Assembly (NCBI RefSeq): GCF_040939455.1
Contig: NC_134117.1
Location: forward strand, 61,278,501-61,342,500
Direction of reading: 5' to 3'
From: Microcebus murinus
Taxonomy: Eukaryota > Chordata > Mammalia > Primates > Cheirogaleidae
DNA length: 64,000 nucleotides
The position numbers were made by a program, and so were the translations under genes. Below the pieces are notes generated by a model. It ran no database searches, was not told the origin of the DNA, and saw only the letters and a list, made by a program, of their open reading frames with translations. Positions 28,028 through 40,869 of this stretch are shown here, piece after piece (the first letter of the stretch is position 1; every line of letters begins with the position of its first letter).

Positions 28028-28316
28028 ATTTTGAGACAGTATCTCTTCTGTTTCCCAGACTAGAGTGCAGTGTTGTCATCATAGCTCCCTGCATCCTGAA
28101 ATTCCTAGGCTCAAGTGATCCTCTTGCTTCAGCCTCCCAAGTAGCTGGGACTACAGGCACATGCCACCATGCCTGGCTAATTTTTTTGCATTTTTTTCTA
28201 GAGATGGGACCTTGCTATGTTACTAGGCTGGTCTCAAACTCTTGGCCTCAAGCAATCCTCCTGCCTGTGCCTTCCCAAAGTGCTGGGATTATAGATGTGA
28301 ACCATTGTGCCTGACT
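28028..28316 (-). mobile_element. AluJ-like element
   Basis: Older Alu, directly adjoining the previous one; no lemur-type insertion. Confidence 0.9.
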
Positions 28317-28324
28317 TACAAAAT

Positions 28325-29115
28325 ATATATTTAATTGACACATAATTGTACATATTTATGGGGGACAGTGTGTTTTGATATGTGCATATAATATGCATAA
28401 TCAAATTAGGGTTATTAACATGTCTATCGCCTCAGACATTTATCATTGGTGGTGAGAACATTCAAATTCCTCTCCTGGCTATTTTGAAATACATATTACT
28501 GTGAACAGTAGTCACTCTTCAGAGCATTGGAACACTAGAACTTACTCCTCCTATTCAGCTGCAACATTTACCCATCGATCAACCTCCCCTCTCCACTCTG
28601 TGCCCCCTTCCCGTTAGCCTCTCACAACCACTATTCTACTCTCTACTTGTATGAGATAACTTTTTGTGGCTCCACATATCAGTGAGGGCATGCAGAGTTT
28701 GTTTGTCTTTGTGTGCTTGCCTTATGTCACGTGACATAATGTCTTCCATGCTTATCTATGTTGCTGCAGATGACAGAATTTCATTTCTTTCTTTTTTTTT
28801 TTTTGATAAATAGTATTCCATTGGGTGAATATACCACATTTTCTTTATCCATTCATCCATTGATTCCATATTTTGAGTATTGTGAGTGCTACAATAAACA
28901 TGGTGTGCACATATCTCTTCAATGTACTGATTTTATTTCTTGTGGATATATTACCCAGTAGTAGGATTCCTGGATCATATGGTAGTTCTACTTTTAATTT
29001 TGATGTTTTTGAGGAACCTCTATACTCTTGCTCCATAGTGGACTGTAGTAATTTACGTTCTTCACCAACAGCATATCAAACTGATGTTTCACTCCATGAT
29101 ATTCCTCATATTTGA
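28325..29115 (-). mobile_element. L1 fragment, minus strand
   Basis: Starts with a 3'-end-like segment (acataattgtacatatttat) and continues with cccagtagtaggattcctgg. No intact frame. Confidence 0.75.
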
Positions 29116-29179
29116 CTCTGGTTCCAGATCAAAATGGAGCTGAAAAATTCCTATCACCTAGTATTTCCTTGTTAAAAAA

Positions 29180-29296
29180 TTGTGCTTTTTAGAGAGAGGG
29201 TCTCTCTCTGTTTCCCAGGGCTCAAGTGATCCTCCCACCTCGGCCTCCCAAAGTTCTGGGATTATAGGCATGAGCCACCATGTCCATGTCCGGCCA
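29180..29296 (-). mobile_element. Alu fragment
   Basis: Short reverse Alu piece ending catgagccaccatgtcc and cggcc. Confidence 0.75.
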
Positions 29297-29319
29297 TTAT
29301 TAATTTAGAGTATACGCCT

Positions 29320-29770
29320 TCTACTTAGGAAAAGAAAGCAAAGGGTAAGACAGCCTCAGCGGGCCCTTCAGGAGGTATTCCAGAAGGTCAGCATTGTTAC
29401 CATAGGAGACTACAGCTCCATGTGTCACTGCCGCTGAAGACCTTCCAGTGGGACAAGATGTGGAGGTAGAAGACAGTGATATTGACAGTCCTGGCCCTGT
29501 GTAGGCCTAGACTAATGTGTGTGTTTGTGTCTTTGTTTTTAACAAAAAAGTTAAAAAAAAATTAAAAGCTTATAAAGAAAAAAAATTTTTGTATAACTGT
29601 ACAAGGTGTGTTTTAAGCTAAGTGTTACTACAAAAGAGTAAAGTTTAAAAAGTTAAAGTTTATGAAGAAGTTACAGTAAGCCAAGGTTAATTAATTGAAG
29701 AAAGTTTCAAATTAGCCAAAGTGTACAGTATTTATAGAGTCTACAGTAGTGTACAGTAATGTCCTGTGTC
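29320..29770 (+). mobile_element. Tigger-type DNA transposon fragment
   Basis: The sequence from gacagtgatattgacagtcc through taggcctagactaatgtgtg to tacagtagtgtacagtaatg matches what I know of the 3' part of primate Tigger1-like elements (mariner/pogo). Not full length. Confidence 0.65.
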
Positions 29771-29774
29771 AGGT

Positions 29775-30595
29775 TTCAGTGTGAAAATGTCAGTTCTTGG
29801 CATGCTCATGGCCAAAGAATGACCAGACAAGCCAAAGTTAGGCGAACATGAAAATGAGGTTTATTGAGGAGAGAAAGATAGGGTTATAGGGCAAGAGCAA
29901 GACACAGGTTTATAGAGCATGATACATACGCCATGGGTGACGACCAGACACATTGTCCCGCAAAGGAAGCGTTTGACACGGATTCCAAGTTGCCATCAGT
30001 CCCTCCAACATGGGACGAGACCAGCGCCAGGAAAGGTCCATCCTGGCACTGAAGGATAATCACATCCTAGACGCAGGATGATTGATCAGTGATGCTGGAA
30101 GACAAAGGTGTTAATCAAAAGGGAGACACAGGAAAGTTGTCAAACTCAAAAGGGAGTCACATGTGTTAAACAAAAACAAAAAACCTGACAAATTGGGCTG
30201 AGGGAGCCTATGAAGAGAGGGTTCTCCTGCTTGCATACGTAATCACAAAAACTATCACAAAAGTTTTCGCAAAAACCAGAAACTTGCACAAAGGCCACTG
30301 CAAAGCTTACACAAAAAATACTTCTGCAAGAACGTCTGCCCAGCAACTGCCTGTTTAACACCACTTTGGTTTCACCCACGTTATTGATCTTTGTAGACAA
30401 TAATAGTGAGCTCAAACATATTGGAAATCCTCCTCATTTTTACCCTAAAGACTACTTTATCTCCCTGAATTCGCGCATAGTTGACTATGGCATGCATATT
30501 CCCATTGCAATGCTCTATTCCTGAATAAACAGTTTTCTTTTAGATAGCCTTTCTGTTTGTTATTTAGGTAGACTCATGTTACAAGAAAGTAACAC
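29775..30595. mobile_element. Composite LTR-derived region
   Basis: The left part reads as a reverse LTR (aggtttattgag near 29860 gives an aataaa on the minus strand). The right part reads forward, with cctgaataaacagttttc at about 30512-30530 followed by tgttatttaggtag. Two LTRs in opposite orientation are the simplest reading; boundaries are uncertain. No viral coding frame was recognised. Confidence 0.45.
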
Positions 30596-31129
30596 TAAGG
30601 CTGTTTTGGGAATTCTTGGAGATAGTGCATGTAGGGACTGGGCACAGTGTCTGATACAAGAAGTACTCAGTAAACGTCGCTCTCTGTAGGAAGGGGTTGC
30701 TCAGTCCTTAGCCACTCCTGAGAAAGTACATTCCAATGAAAACCTAATTCCCTGAGACCATCCACACGGCTGTGCCCAGTGAGAATGTGGCAGTGACGGC
30801 CCCTGCCCCGTTCTCTGCACTCATGGAAAGAGGGGAGATGGCCAACAAGCCTCCTGGGGGACAGGGGTCATTCTGGGTTCAGCAGATGGCCCTGGAATCA
30901 AAGACGTGATGGAACATAATATAATCAGATCCAATGAGTGTATCAAGGGCCAGGTGAGGAGGCTGCCGGAAGTCCAGCTGTGCCCAGGAGCTCGTGGGGA
31001 GGAGCCCTCCCACGTCAGCGCCGAGGCCGCTGCACTGTGGACAGGCCACGCCCTGTGGTAGAAGCACCCCTCCTGCCTGACAGATGCCAAATTATAGGAG
31101 ATTCTTTAAAAAGTGTTAAGGCCTTCCAC

Positions 31130-31270
31130 CTGCTCGACACCTGCAACGGTGCCTACTGCAACCACTGTTTTGGCTCCATTTTGCAGTAGAGAAAACAGAG
31201 GCTCAGAACAGAACACTCCTCTGGTCAAGGTGACACACAATGTGTGCCTGAGCCGGGGTTCCAGGGCCCA
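31130..31270 (-). repeat. MIR SINE fragment
   Basis: Reverse MIR core: ccattttgcagtagagaaaa, cagaggctcagaacag, gtcaaggtgacacac. Confidence 0.6.
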
Positions 31271-33059
31271 GGCCTGGCGGCTGGCATCCTCTCTCAATCC
31301 AGGGCAAATACCCCGGCCTGGGCAAGCTACTGGTACACCCGGCCAGGCCCAGAGCCTGGGCTGCTGCCACTTGGCAGGAGCAGACACACGGGCTGGGGGG
31401 CCTCAGCGCTCCAGGGAAGGGAGAGCTGGGAACAGGGTGGGCAGGTGCAGCTGAGACGCAGACCCAGCCCCCAACCCAGCCTCAGCGGGGTCAAGCCCTG
31501 ATCTGGGACGCTCTTGTGGCCCTGGGGGATTTACTCCTCCCCACTCTGCAGATGAAGGGAGGGGTGGCCAGGCTCTGAGTCAGGTCCTCCTTCCACCTGT
31601 CCTCACCGCTGTCACCCACAGTGTCCACAGGGAATGGGCACCACGCACTTGAGTCTTGGCTGGCTGTGGAGAAAGCCGGCGTTGTGTGGGGAATGTGTGA
31701 CTCAGCAGTACCAAGAGGACAACTTTCCAACAAGGTTGTTTTTGCCAAACTTGAGTGTGCAATGACTTGGTCTTGCCCCTTCGCATTCAGAAAGCCAGTT
31801 CCACGAATAAGCACTTGGCAGGCTTCTGCAGGGGCGACAGCCAGAAGTCTGAGTGAGGACGGGTGGAGCGCTGTGCGCACGCGCGCCTCGCCCTTCCCGG
31901 CGGTCCACCCAATACCGATGGCCAGGGCGCTCCTGCAAGGGAGAAGCTGTGCCTCTACCAACATGTGTGTCCACCAGGCCGAGTCCTCATCTGGTGTCAC
32001 TGAGGGTGCATGAGGAGGCGGCTGGGCCTTGAGCACTCAGAGGACCCTCCCTGGCCCAAGGAGCCGTGAAAGGCACCTGCACAGGGGCCGACTGAGCCAG
32101 GCCTTCCCCACCCTGGGGTCCCACGGTGCACCCTCAGGCCAGAGGGCAGCAGGCCAGGCCCTCCCTCTTGTAAGGCGTCAGAGGAGCTAGGACAAGGCGA
32201 CAGAAGACACCCTGTCTCCTGCCTGAGCTGGGCACCCGGGCCTGATGTCTGCTGGGCTGCTGCCCATGTGAGGGTCTACCCTTCTTTCTTTCTGTGTGCC
32301 TGTGGCAGGCTGGAGACCCCAGGGGCAGGGCCAGGACTCAGTGTGGCAGGTGAGACACCCAGGACACTGCTCAGGAGAACCCATCCCAGAACAAGTGCTG
32401 TCTTGGCTGAGCTTCCAGAGACCTACAGATGATTCCTGCTCCCCTGCCTCTTCCTGGCCCACCGCACCGCCCCCCACCACGCTGGGGTTCAGCAAGCACT
32501 TCTCCCCAAGCGGGGCTCCTGTCCCTCAGGCAAGTCGCACAGAGAAACGGGACGTAGTGAGAGGGCTGGCCCAGGAGCCCGGAGGCTTCCCGCAGGACTC
32601 CAGGTTGCTCCAGGGCACTGGGCTCTGCCCGTCCAGGGGGTGGCTCATTCCTACCCCTGATGGGGCCAAAGGCACCCCAGGTGCTCCCCAAGGAGCACTG
32701 CCTCTGGATCCTGCATGGTCCCAGCCTGGGCCAGGTGCTTCTGGGCCTCCTCAAGTGGGAACTTTCAATCCGAACACACTATCAGACAGCGGGAGTTTAT
32801 AGGTCCACAGCGATGACTGTTGTTGCATCAACAATTAGGACTTGTTTTCTCTTCTAGACGAAAAGTCCATAGAAGCTGTAACATCTTCAAATGTGTCACT
32901 GCACGGGAACGGCAGTCTCTGAGGCCGACCCTAGGTCCGGCCTTGTGGCACCTGTCCTAACTCAGAAATGCCCAAGCGTTGGTGGTTCCTGACCATTTGC
33001 TGGTCATCACTCCTGCAGGTCAGGCACGATGTTGGGGGCATGGCAGGATGAAAACAAAC

Positions 33060-33190
33060 GGTCTGAAAGAGCTCACATACCTGTAAAGACCTCACACACC
33101 GGTATGGGGCTAGTGCACCTGTGAAGAGCTCACACACCTGTGTAGGGCTCCCACACCCACATGGGATCACATGCATGTGTGGAGCTGCTG
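33060..33190. repeat. Degenerate tandem repeat around CTCACAYACCTGT
   Basis: The unit agctcacacacctgt and variants recurs about four to five times with irregular spacing. A worn minisatellite is likely. Confidence 0.5.
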
Positions 33191-35619
33191 CAGGCGTGTG
33201 GCCTCACACCATCCACAGGGCAGTTGCTGTGCCCTAGGTGCATCCTCCCTCAGCCTCGCACCCTCCCCAGGAGGCAGAGCCCACTGACCCCTTACAGACA
33301 GGGAGGCAGAGACAGGAGGTCAGTCACCTGCTGGCCACAGTGGATGGCTGCGTGAGTAGTGGGGTTGGCAGCGAAGTGACATCTCGGCCAGGATGCATGT
33401 GGCCCACGGAGGCCAGCCCAGACCACGCCTGGGAGCAGCCAGGCCCACTGCCCTGGGAAGAGGAACGCCCCCGTACCTCTGCCGGCGCCTCCTGACGGTG
33501 TGCAGCAGGTGGGGAGCAACGTTGGCCCTGTGGAGACGCAGCAGCTGGGTCACCCCCCTCGTCCCCTGACTTCCCCAGGAAACTGTGTCGGCTCTGTGGC
33601 CCTGTGCTGGAAGGGGACCTATGTGGTGGCCGCCAGCACCCGCCTTGGCTTCCTGGACTGGGGGACGCAGCAGGTGCAGTGGGTGACCTGGCTGGTTAGG
33701 GTCAGGCCCCATAACGGGTTCCACAATGGAAAGGGGGACCCCACTGGGAGGTTTATGACAGGTGAGCTTCCTAAAGGTGAGGGTGTGGCCTCGGCCCTCT
33801 GAGGCTTGGGTCAGTGGAGACATGAGGAGGCCGGTAGTTCTATGCTCACAGCAGGTGCGGGCAGAGCTGGGGGCTGTATGACGCTGTCCCCTCATTCCTG
33901 GAGGAAGGAGTGGGGACGAGCAGGCCACGCCCTGCCCTGCACTGCCCTCCTCGGGCTGGGCCGCCATTCTGGCAGGTTTCCTTCAATGCCAAACCCAACT
34001 TTTCCCCCCTTATGCCCCCTTAGTTCCCAGCTATCCACAGACAGGGCCGCGGCCTCCCCCTGGGAGCGTCAAATCCACCAGCATGTGGCAGTGGCCCAGA
34101 GCGTCTTTCCGAAGGTGTTCCATGTTTTGTGAGGGCTTCATGTTTGCCCTGGGTGTTATGGGGTGGGATTCAAAAGTTTACGTGGTGCTGCATTTGGCAA
34201 CTCACAGAAATAACCATTTTATACGAATACACTATCCATTACACTAGCATTTCAAACAACAGAAATATGACACTAACGTCATAGATACTTGTACCACCTT
34301 TCACATTGAAAGGTAGTTTTAATCATCTCTGTATGCCTACCTGCATTCTAGGTCGATCATGCCTCAACGGACACATTGTGAGTGAACAGCTCCTCAATTC
34401 AAAATAACTCCATTCCCCCTAAACTTTCCAACTAATTATTGTAAATCTGTGGTGAGAGGTTTTGCCTGAATTATCTACGTATTTGCTTTAATTCTTTACT
34501 TCCATTTGGAGAAGCAGACATGGTCTCCAGTCTAAATATCTTTTGATAAAAATGAAGAACTTTTCTTCAAAATTCCTTTAGAGAAAACTCTTATGGGGAT
34601 GGATTAGAGAAAACTGACGGGCAGTGGGGGGTGCATTGAGGAGGAATGGGGTGTCTGGCAAGGAGAAATTCAAACAATCACTAGGTTTAGCAAAAGTTTT
34701 AGTGGTCCCCTTGTCAAGTAGTACATACTCAGTGGTTAGAGAGTGTGATGATTAATATTCCAGATCCTAAACATTTATCCAGTGAAGCATCTATTCACAG
34801 TTCATTCGGATTCGGTGACTGAGACTACCTTAAAAGCACGGATGTCCTCAGTGACAATTCGCATCCTAGCTGCAGAGTCTGGGGAAGTTCCCTGCAAGCT
34901 GTCTGTGGGACCACTAGTCCCAGTGGACACATCCAGAGCACACATGGGAGAAGCATTTTTCTTTCTTTGTGGCCTCTGTCTTAATGCAAAAGTAAAACAT
35001 CCAATCACCTCAGCCCCCAATGCATTTTCTTTTGGATTGTTTTGGGGAGTGGCCAATTAGTAGAGTTAGAGCTAAGTGGTGGGTGGGAAACAAGGGGGAG
35101 AGGGCAGAGACTTCCCCAGAGCTGTGAAACAAGATCCAAAAGTGCTGCAAAGTGTCCCGTGGGCAGAGGGAGAAAACTCAGGGGCCTCCAGATTCACTTG
35201 TTTCCTTAGATGAATTCAAAAAGTACAACTGTCAGGTTTTCTAAAATGCACAGGCAAGCCAACAGTGTTCAACTTCTGCACCTTGCTCTCAAGCAGCTTA
35301 GGGACTCTAGGATTATTATCTAATTGGTCTATTGGCCAGGAAGGAAGCGATTTAAGGCCAAGAAGCCAAGAAGAAGATTTCAAGCCCAAGGAAGTGGAGC
35401 TTAAATGTTCTCCATAGGAACATGGCCATGTAACCCTGCCCACCCAGGCTTGGAAATTGCAGCCAACCAAACTGAACCCTGGGATCTGGGCAGCTCAGGA
35501 AGAGCTGGCTGCTGGCTGAACCTGCTGCATCTGCAGATAAAACCCTTCACTCAGCTGGTCTGGGCTCCCCTCAATCATCCCCTCCCACCCCCAGCCGCTT
35601 GCCTAGGAGAAGAACATTT

Positions 35620-35706
35620 AATGTCTGCAGCTCTGTACAATGCTTGGAACAAAAAAAGAAAAAAGAAAGAAGTAAAAAATAATTTTAAACAATGTCTGCA
35701 GCTCTG
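35620..35706 (+). mobile_element. Very short retrotransposed insertion with 16-bp target duplication
   Basis: aatgtctgcagctctg occurs at 35620-35635 and again at 35691-35706. Between them lie 55 bp: tacaatgcttggaac, then an A-rich tail. A long perfect direct repeat ending after an A-rich tract is the signature of L1-mediated insertion. The source transcript cannot be told from 15 bases. Confidence 0.75.
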
Positions 35707-38039
35707 AGGAGCCGGATTCGGGGCAAAAGGGGAACTGGGCGCCCCAGCAGCAAGCAACCCTAGCTACTGTGCACCCTCTCTGACACCCTTTCAACTCACC
35801 CTTTACCTAAGGAGTTCACCTCCTCCCCCTGGGCCCAGGCTCCCTACCCCTCCTTGCGGAGCTACTTCTGGGGGCTGAGGCACTGCTTTATAACAGTCTC
35901 AAGAGGACCAGGCAGCCCGGACCGCACGCGTGCTTCCTCCGGAGGGCGGGAGTCTTGGGCCACCGAGAGTTTGTGGAGGGCACCTATGGGGTGACTACTG
36001 GGCACCCGCACCTCGCCAGGGAGCAGCCACAGGAAGAGGGACAAAGAGCCCCGTCCCCAAGACTAAGCCCCTTTAGCCCAGATGGGCCAGAGCACCCGGG
36101 GTCGTGGCACCTCCTTCTCCCCAGGCAATTGCAAAAGCTGCACAGAAAGCACTGGGGAGCTCTGGTTTGTGGATCCCAGGGGCTTCCAGTCATTAGGCGA
36201 CACCATCTGACTCAGGACTGAGCATGATAGCCACAGTCTCAGGAAGTGCTTCGCCTGACCTCACCTCCCTCCATCCCCAGGCTGCCCGCCCCTGTGCTCC
36301 ACCTGGCCATCCAAGGGATGCAGGGCCCCCCAGGCTCTGCGTCTCAGACATGGGGGGACTCCACCACCAGCGAAGACCCTGAGGTGGCCGGGGGGACTGT
36401 GCTCCCTCACTCTGGTAGCCTGTCAAGTCCTGGTGGCCTGGCCGGGGGAATCGGGCTGGGCAAGTGCCCGCGCCGCACCCGCCTCTGGAATTGCTGCTGC
36501 TTGGCCTGTGGGCCGCGTCCTCTCTTCTGAGGCGCCAGGGCAGCACGTGGTCACTGGGCTGGAGCTGACAGCTGCCTGGCGCCTTAGTCACCTGTGCTCA
36601 TCCCGCCTCCCTCAGCAGCAGCGCCTCTACCGCCACTGCAGCCACTTTGCCTCCACTGCCCCCATCTGCTCAACACCTTTTCTGGGATCAGGTGACGGGG
36701 CTGGAGAAGCAGGCCATGGCTGGTGCCGGGGCCGGTGTGCTGCCAGGGCTGCTGTGGCTTAGGCTGCCACCATTGCCACTGCCAAGCCCTGAAGTCCAGC
36801 AACTGCCAAAAAGAAGGAGGCAGGAGGAGGCAGAGACAGGTGGCTCTCCTGGGGGCTGGGAGGTGGCTGTGGAGGAGGAGGAGGGGAAGGGAAGGGCAAG
36901 GAAAAGAAGGCTTGGGGTTGTAGAGCCTCTTCTCTGTGTTTGGGAGTTGAGGGCACTGGGAACACTTGGAAGGTGACTTGGAAAAGGAAGAGACTGGAAA
37001 TGAATTTGCGTCCCTTGAAAAGTTAGACAGGGGAAGAAATTCCTCCTCCTTTCCTGAGAGAGAGAGAGACAGAGAGAGACCACGCGCTCTAGCAAGCACC
37101 TTGGCCAGTTGGAAAGTAAAGAGAGGATGAGGAGATTCCCCCAGGATAGGGTCAGGCAGCCCTGAGCACAAGCAAAGGACAGAGCAGTGGGTGTCACTGG
37201 GCCTCCCAGGGTGGCGGGAGCAAGAGGCAAAGGCACAGCAGAGTCTGAGGGGAACAGGCCACTGGCTCCTGTGTCCTGCACGGAGCTCCTGCTCCTGCCA
37301 GGGCTGGAAGTTTCCTGAGTTCCTGCCCCAGGACTCAAGTGGGATGAGTGTGTGTGCTTGGCAAGGGGGTGGCGGCTGGGTGGGGGTGGGGAGTGCCTAC
37401 CTCTCATCTTGGGCAGATGAAGGGGAGGGACTGAGCTTGGAGAAAAGGAGAAGGAGGAGGGAGGCCAGGCTGACCCCAAGCCAAGGCGACTGGCCAAGGC
37501 ACAGAGGCAGCATGTGACATGGTCCGGAGGGTCAGCTGAACATTTTCAACTCTCCTAAGCAAGCAAGCAAGCATAATGCAGAGGCTGATGGCTGGTTATT
37601 GGCTACCTGTGGTCTCTAGGCCCTAACACACGGGCAATATGACCGCCTCGGTGCAATGTTGACTGCACCTGGGGGCGCTTGTGTGCCACCCTGAGCCTCC
37701 CCCATGCTCCTGTCCAGAGACGGGATTAAAGAGACAGCCCAAGGATCTGGGGCCAACTCCCCTCTGGCCTCGCCCGACCAATCGCCTGAGGGCACCCCTG
37801 GGCAGTAGTCCTAAAAGGTGGAAAGGCAACTCTCCCAGAGCCACCTTTCGGGGATCAGCCACTACCTGGGCCTCCACGTGGGAAGGCTGCAGGAGTCTGC
37901 AGGAGCCAGACTGCGGGAGTCTGGCTGCACCCGCGGCAGCGCTCTAGTTTCCTGAGAGAGGGAAGGGACTGCAGAGGAGTAGGGACGGCCCCTGACAGCC
38001 CTGCTGGGTCTCAGAATGCCTTTCCCACAGAGCATGCTG

Positions 38040-38200
38040 CCACAACTCATGCACGTGTAAACACGCACACAAGTGTAAACACACACACTTGCACACAGAT
38101 ACACGTGCACACGCACCAACACAGACGCACTCGCAAACACGGGCACATTCACTACACACGTACACACAGGCACGTGCAACGTGCACACGCACACGGGGCG
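38040..38200. repeat. CA-rich degenerate simple repeat
   Basis: About 160 bp of cacacgcacaca-type repeats broken by gtaaa, gata and caac units. The 135- and 141-aa minus frames across it are artefacts. Confidence 0.85.
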
Positions 38201-38930
38201 CGCCAGGGGCTTCAGGGAGCTTTTCCCGGGTTGAGGCGCCATGCTGTGAAAGGGAGGTAGCAGGTCCTGACCCCACAGTTGCACCAACTGCCCAACTGCC
38301 CTTCAGTTCACCTGCATCTAACCTTCTCCCTGAGAACTGCCTTTCTGCCAAGCCCTGACTGTGTAGCCCGGGCTGTTTCTCAGATGTGTGAACACGCTAA
38401 TGGCCACAGTCCCTGGTAAAAGGCGGAGTACATTTTAATATGAACGTCTTTCATCCTTGAATAACACAAAGCTCTGAAAGAATTAGGTTTAGGTTTTCAC
38501 ATATCAACCCAAAAATATTTTGGACTAACTCCAAAATAAAAACATTCACCTGGAGAGGAAATTTTTCCCCCAAATAGAGACCACCTAGAAATAGAAGCGC
38601 TACTTCACAGCCCTAAGCGGGACTTGGGCACCGCCAGGCTCCCCTGTGCACGGGGAGGAAGCTCAGGGAAACGCCTGCTTAGGCGGGTGGCGCTGATGGG
38701 GCAGAGCTGCCACTTTACATCCATTTCCAGCTGCCCTGGACAGAGCTGGGACACGTGACTGAACGTTGAGTCCTCTGCGGGTCCCCAGTTTTCTCCTGGG
38801 TCCAAATTTAGCTGTGGTGGAGAGCCAGAGCTGCCATCCTTCGCGCCAGAGCCCAGCAGCTGACTGGGAGGGAGGCATCTGACAGGAACCAAAGGTTTTC
38901 TGTCAGGGCTTGGCTGACAGGATGGCTTCC

Positions 38931-39083
38931 CGCATGCGCGACCGGGGGCGTGGCCTCGAGGTCAGTGGAGCAGCTGTGCTCACGTGAGAGCATGTTGGCA
39001 AAGGGGCGGGGCAAGCAGCTCCCTAAAACAGTCAGTAACCGCAGGGGCGGAGCCAGTATCTGATTGACAGTCGAGAGGCCAAT
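38931..39083. promoter_or_regulatory. Promoter-like cluster: NRF1-like site, GC boxes, E-box, CCAAT
   Basis: Within 150 bp: cgcatgcgcg at 38931-38940 (NRF1-like), gggggcgtggc near 38944, cacgtg at 38981-38986, ggggcggggc at 39003-39012, ggggcggagc near 39044 and ccaat at 39079-39083. No TATA box. A good donor, gcgctg then gtgagc, lies at 39281. A first noncoding exon ending at 39280 could therefore feed a plus-strand gene such as the MROH gene 5 kb downstream; that link is inference. Confidence 0.5.
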
Positions 39084-39279
39084 GAGAGAAGGCAGGCCAC
39101 ACCAAGGAACCTGTCAGTTAAACTGTCAGGGCACCTGGGAAATCTAACGGGTTTTGCCTGTCAGGTTCCTAACTTGGCTGTGCTAGGCCTAGCGCTCTCA
39201 AAACTGACCTTTTCTGGCGGTCTTAGAACCCATTCGTGGACTGTCTCCTCCGTCGTCTGTACGTTTCTCCACAGGCGCT

Positions 39280-39415
39280 GGTGAGCACTATTACCACGTC
39301 CATTTCACAGGTGCGGCAGCTGAGGCTTAGAGGTAGGAAGCTCAGCAAGGCCACAGCTGGGATCCCACTCTTGGCACCTGACCCCAGAGCCCATCCTGTC
39401 CAGCGCGCTGCAGTT
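39280..39415 (-). repeat. MIR SINE
   Basis: Clear reverse MIR core: ccatttcacaggtgcggcag, ctgaggcttagaggtagg, aaggccacagctgggatccc. Confidence 0.7.
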
Positions 39416-39784
39416 CCACTGGCCCGGACACCTGGGAGTCAAGGCGGAGCAGGGCCGGTAAAGAGACCCGGATGAGTGCAGTTGAGCAGATTGCTGGCGC
39501 CAGTGTCCTCGGAGTGGACGTAGTGATAAGTAGCTGTTGGGTCCCACACGGCGTGAGAGCTCAGAGGATGCAGATGGGAGGGGAGACAGGAGACAGGAAG
39601 GTGAGAATGTGGGTGTCATGGGCCAGGCTGTCCCGCAGCTGGCAGAGCCTGGCAGCACTGCAGTCTGATGTGGCTTTGGGTTACCCCCAGGTGCAGAAAA
39701 GCTGTTCTCTCGGGGCTGTGGTGTTTCCCAGGTGTGAAGTTCAGCATTTAGGAGCACAGCAGTATTATAGTCCCTAGGAGACAG

Positions 39785-40160
39785 TTGCCTCTGTCTGCTA
39801 GGGCTGCGACTACAAAATACCACAGAGAAGGTGGCTTAGACAACAGATTTCTTTTCTCATAGCCCCAGAGGCTGAGAAGTCTGAGATCAGGGTGCTGGCA
39901 GGTGTGGTTCCTGGCCAGGCCTCTTTCTGGCTTTCAGAGGGTCACCTTCCATCTGCGTCCTCACATCGTGGGAGGACTCCCCTCTCTCTCTCTCTGTCTA
40001 TCTCTGTCTCTCTCTCTCTCCTTATAAAGCCAGCAATGTTGTGGTCTTATGACGGCACACTTAGTACCTCATTTAATCTCAACTGCCTCCTTAAAAGCCT
40101 TATCTCCACATAGACTCACATTGGGGGTTAGGCCTTCAACACAGGAATTTGGGCACACAC
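39785..40160. repeat. Old dispersed repeat
   Basis: gctagggctgcgactacaaa, accacagagaaggtggctta and gcctccttaaaagccttatc match a common old mammalian repeat, here with a CT/GT-rich expansion at 39980-40021. Family not named. Confidence 0.5.
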
Positions 40161-40869
40161 TGTGCATTTCATAACAACGGTTCATACTCAGTAAGCATGT
40201 AATAGTGATAGTAGAGCACTGAAGAAATTGAACAGTTTGAGAACTCACATGCACCTGAAGTCCTTTCACAAATCTTAGCTAGTATAATGGGCATGAGATT
40301 CCCTGTGCCTGGGTGAGCCTTAGCCGTGGGGGAACATTCTGAGGAGAACTTGCATGGGAGATCATGGTTGTCCTCTAATAGCCACCACGAGGAGATCTCA
40401 GAATGTTATACCACGTGTCCTTGATGGGCCTTAGTGAATCCATTATTCTCTCATTGACCTAAACATTTTCTGATCTATTATTTACCTGGTACAGCTTCTG
40501 GAATAATAATCACCCCCAGTGAAGTGAAATAGTAATGACTTTTATTTTGTATTGTTTAATGTTGTCCTGCTAGCTGAAGATACGAGGTAGAGAGATGAAA
40601 GTTTGGGGTAATCAGAAACTCTGAGCCAGCTGAAGAAGTCAGACTGTGGCTCCATCTGGCACCTGCCTGAGCAACGAATGAAAAGACAGGGCATTTACTT
40701 GTCAGTGAGGTTCCTGGAGCTGTCTTGAAATCCAAACCCCCTTGCAGTTCTAGTCTGCAAGAAGTCCCACCTTGTCATCAGTTTCTGTTCTTGGTGTTCC
40801 CAGACATGCTCAGTTCTTCATTTCTTACCAAGGATACTTTCAGCATAACTCCCTTTTACTTTTGCTAGT

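Larger units (their letters stand above)
30600..38920. other. GC-rich intergenic region without recognised genes
   Basis: Composition changes sharply here: GC-rich, no Alu, few repeats. Many overlapping open frames up to 269 aa exist on both strands, but none has family motifs or consistent splice structure. They look like chance frames in low-stop GC-rich DNA. Contents noted separately: MIR pieces, a CA-rich repeat and a short retrotransposed insertion. Confidence 0.5.

Noticed and set aside
33570..33680. Frame resembling an asparaginase-like motif (VGSVALCWKGTYVVAAST)
   Set aside because: Short, low similarity, catalytic context not seen, and lies in GC-rich DNA full of chance frames.
36688..37497. 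269-aa minus-strand open frame, the longest in the window
   Set aside because: Ser/Pro/Leu-rich low complexity, overlaps frames on the other strand, no splice or start context, no recognised domain.
38040..38200. Regularly recurring short units that could suggest an array of repeats and spacers
   Set aside because: It is a degenerate CA-type simple repeat without constant unit or spacer length; not CRISPR-like.
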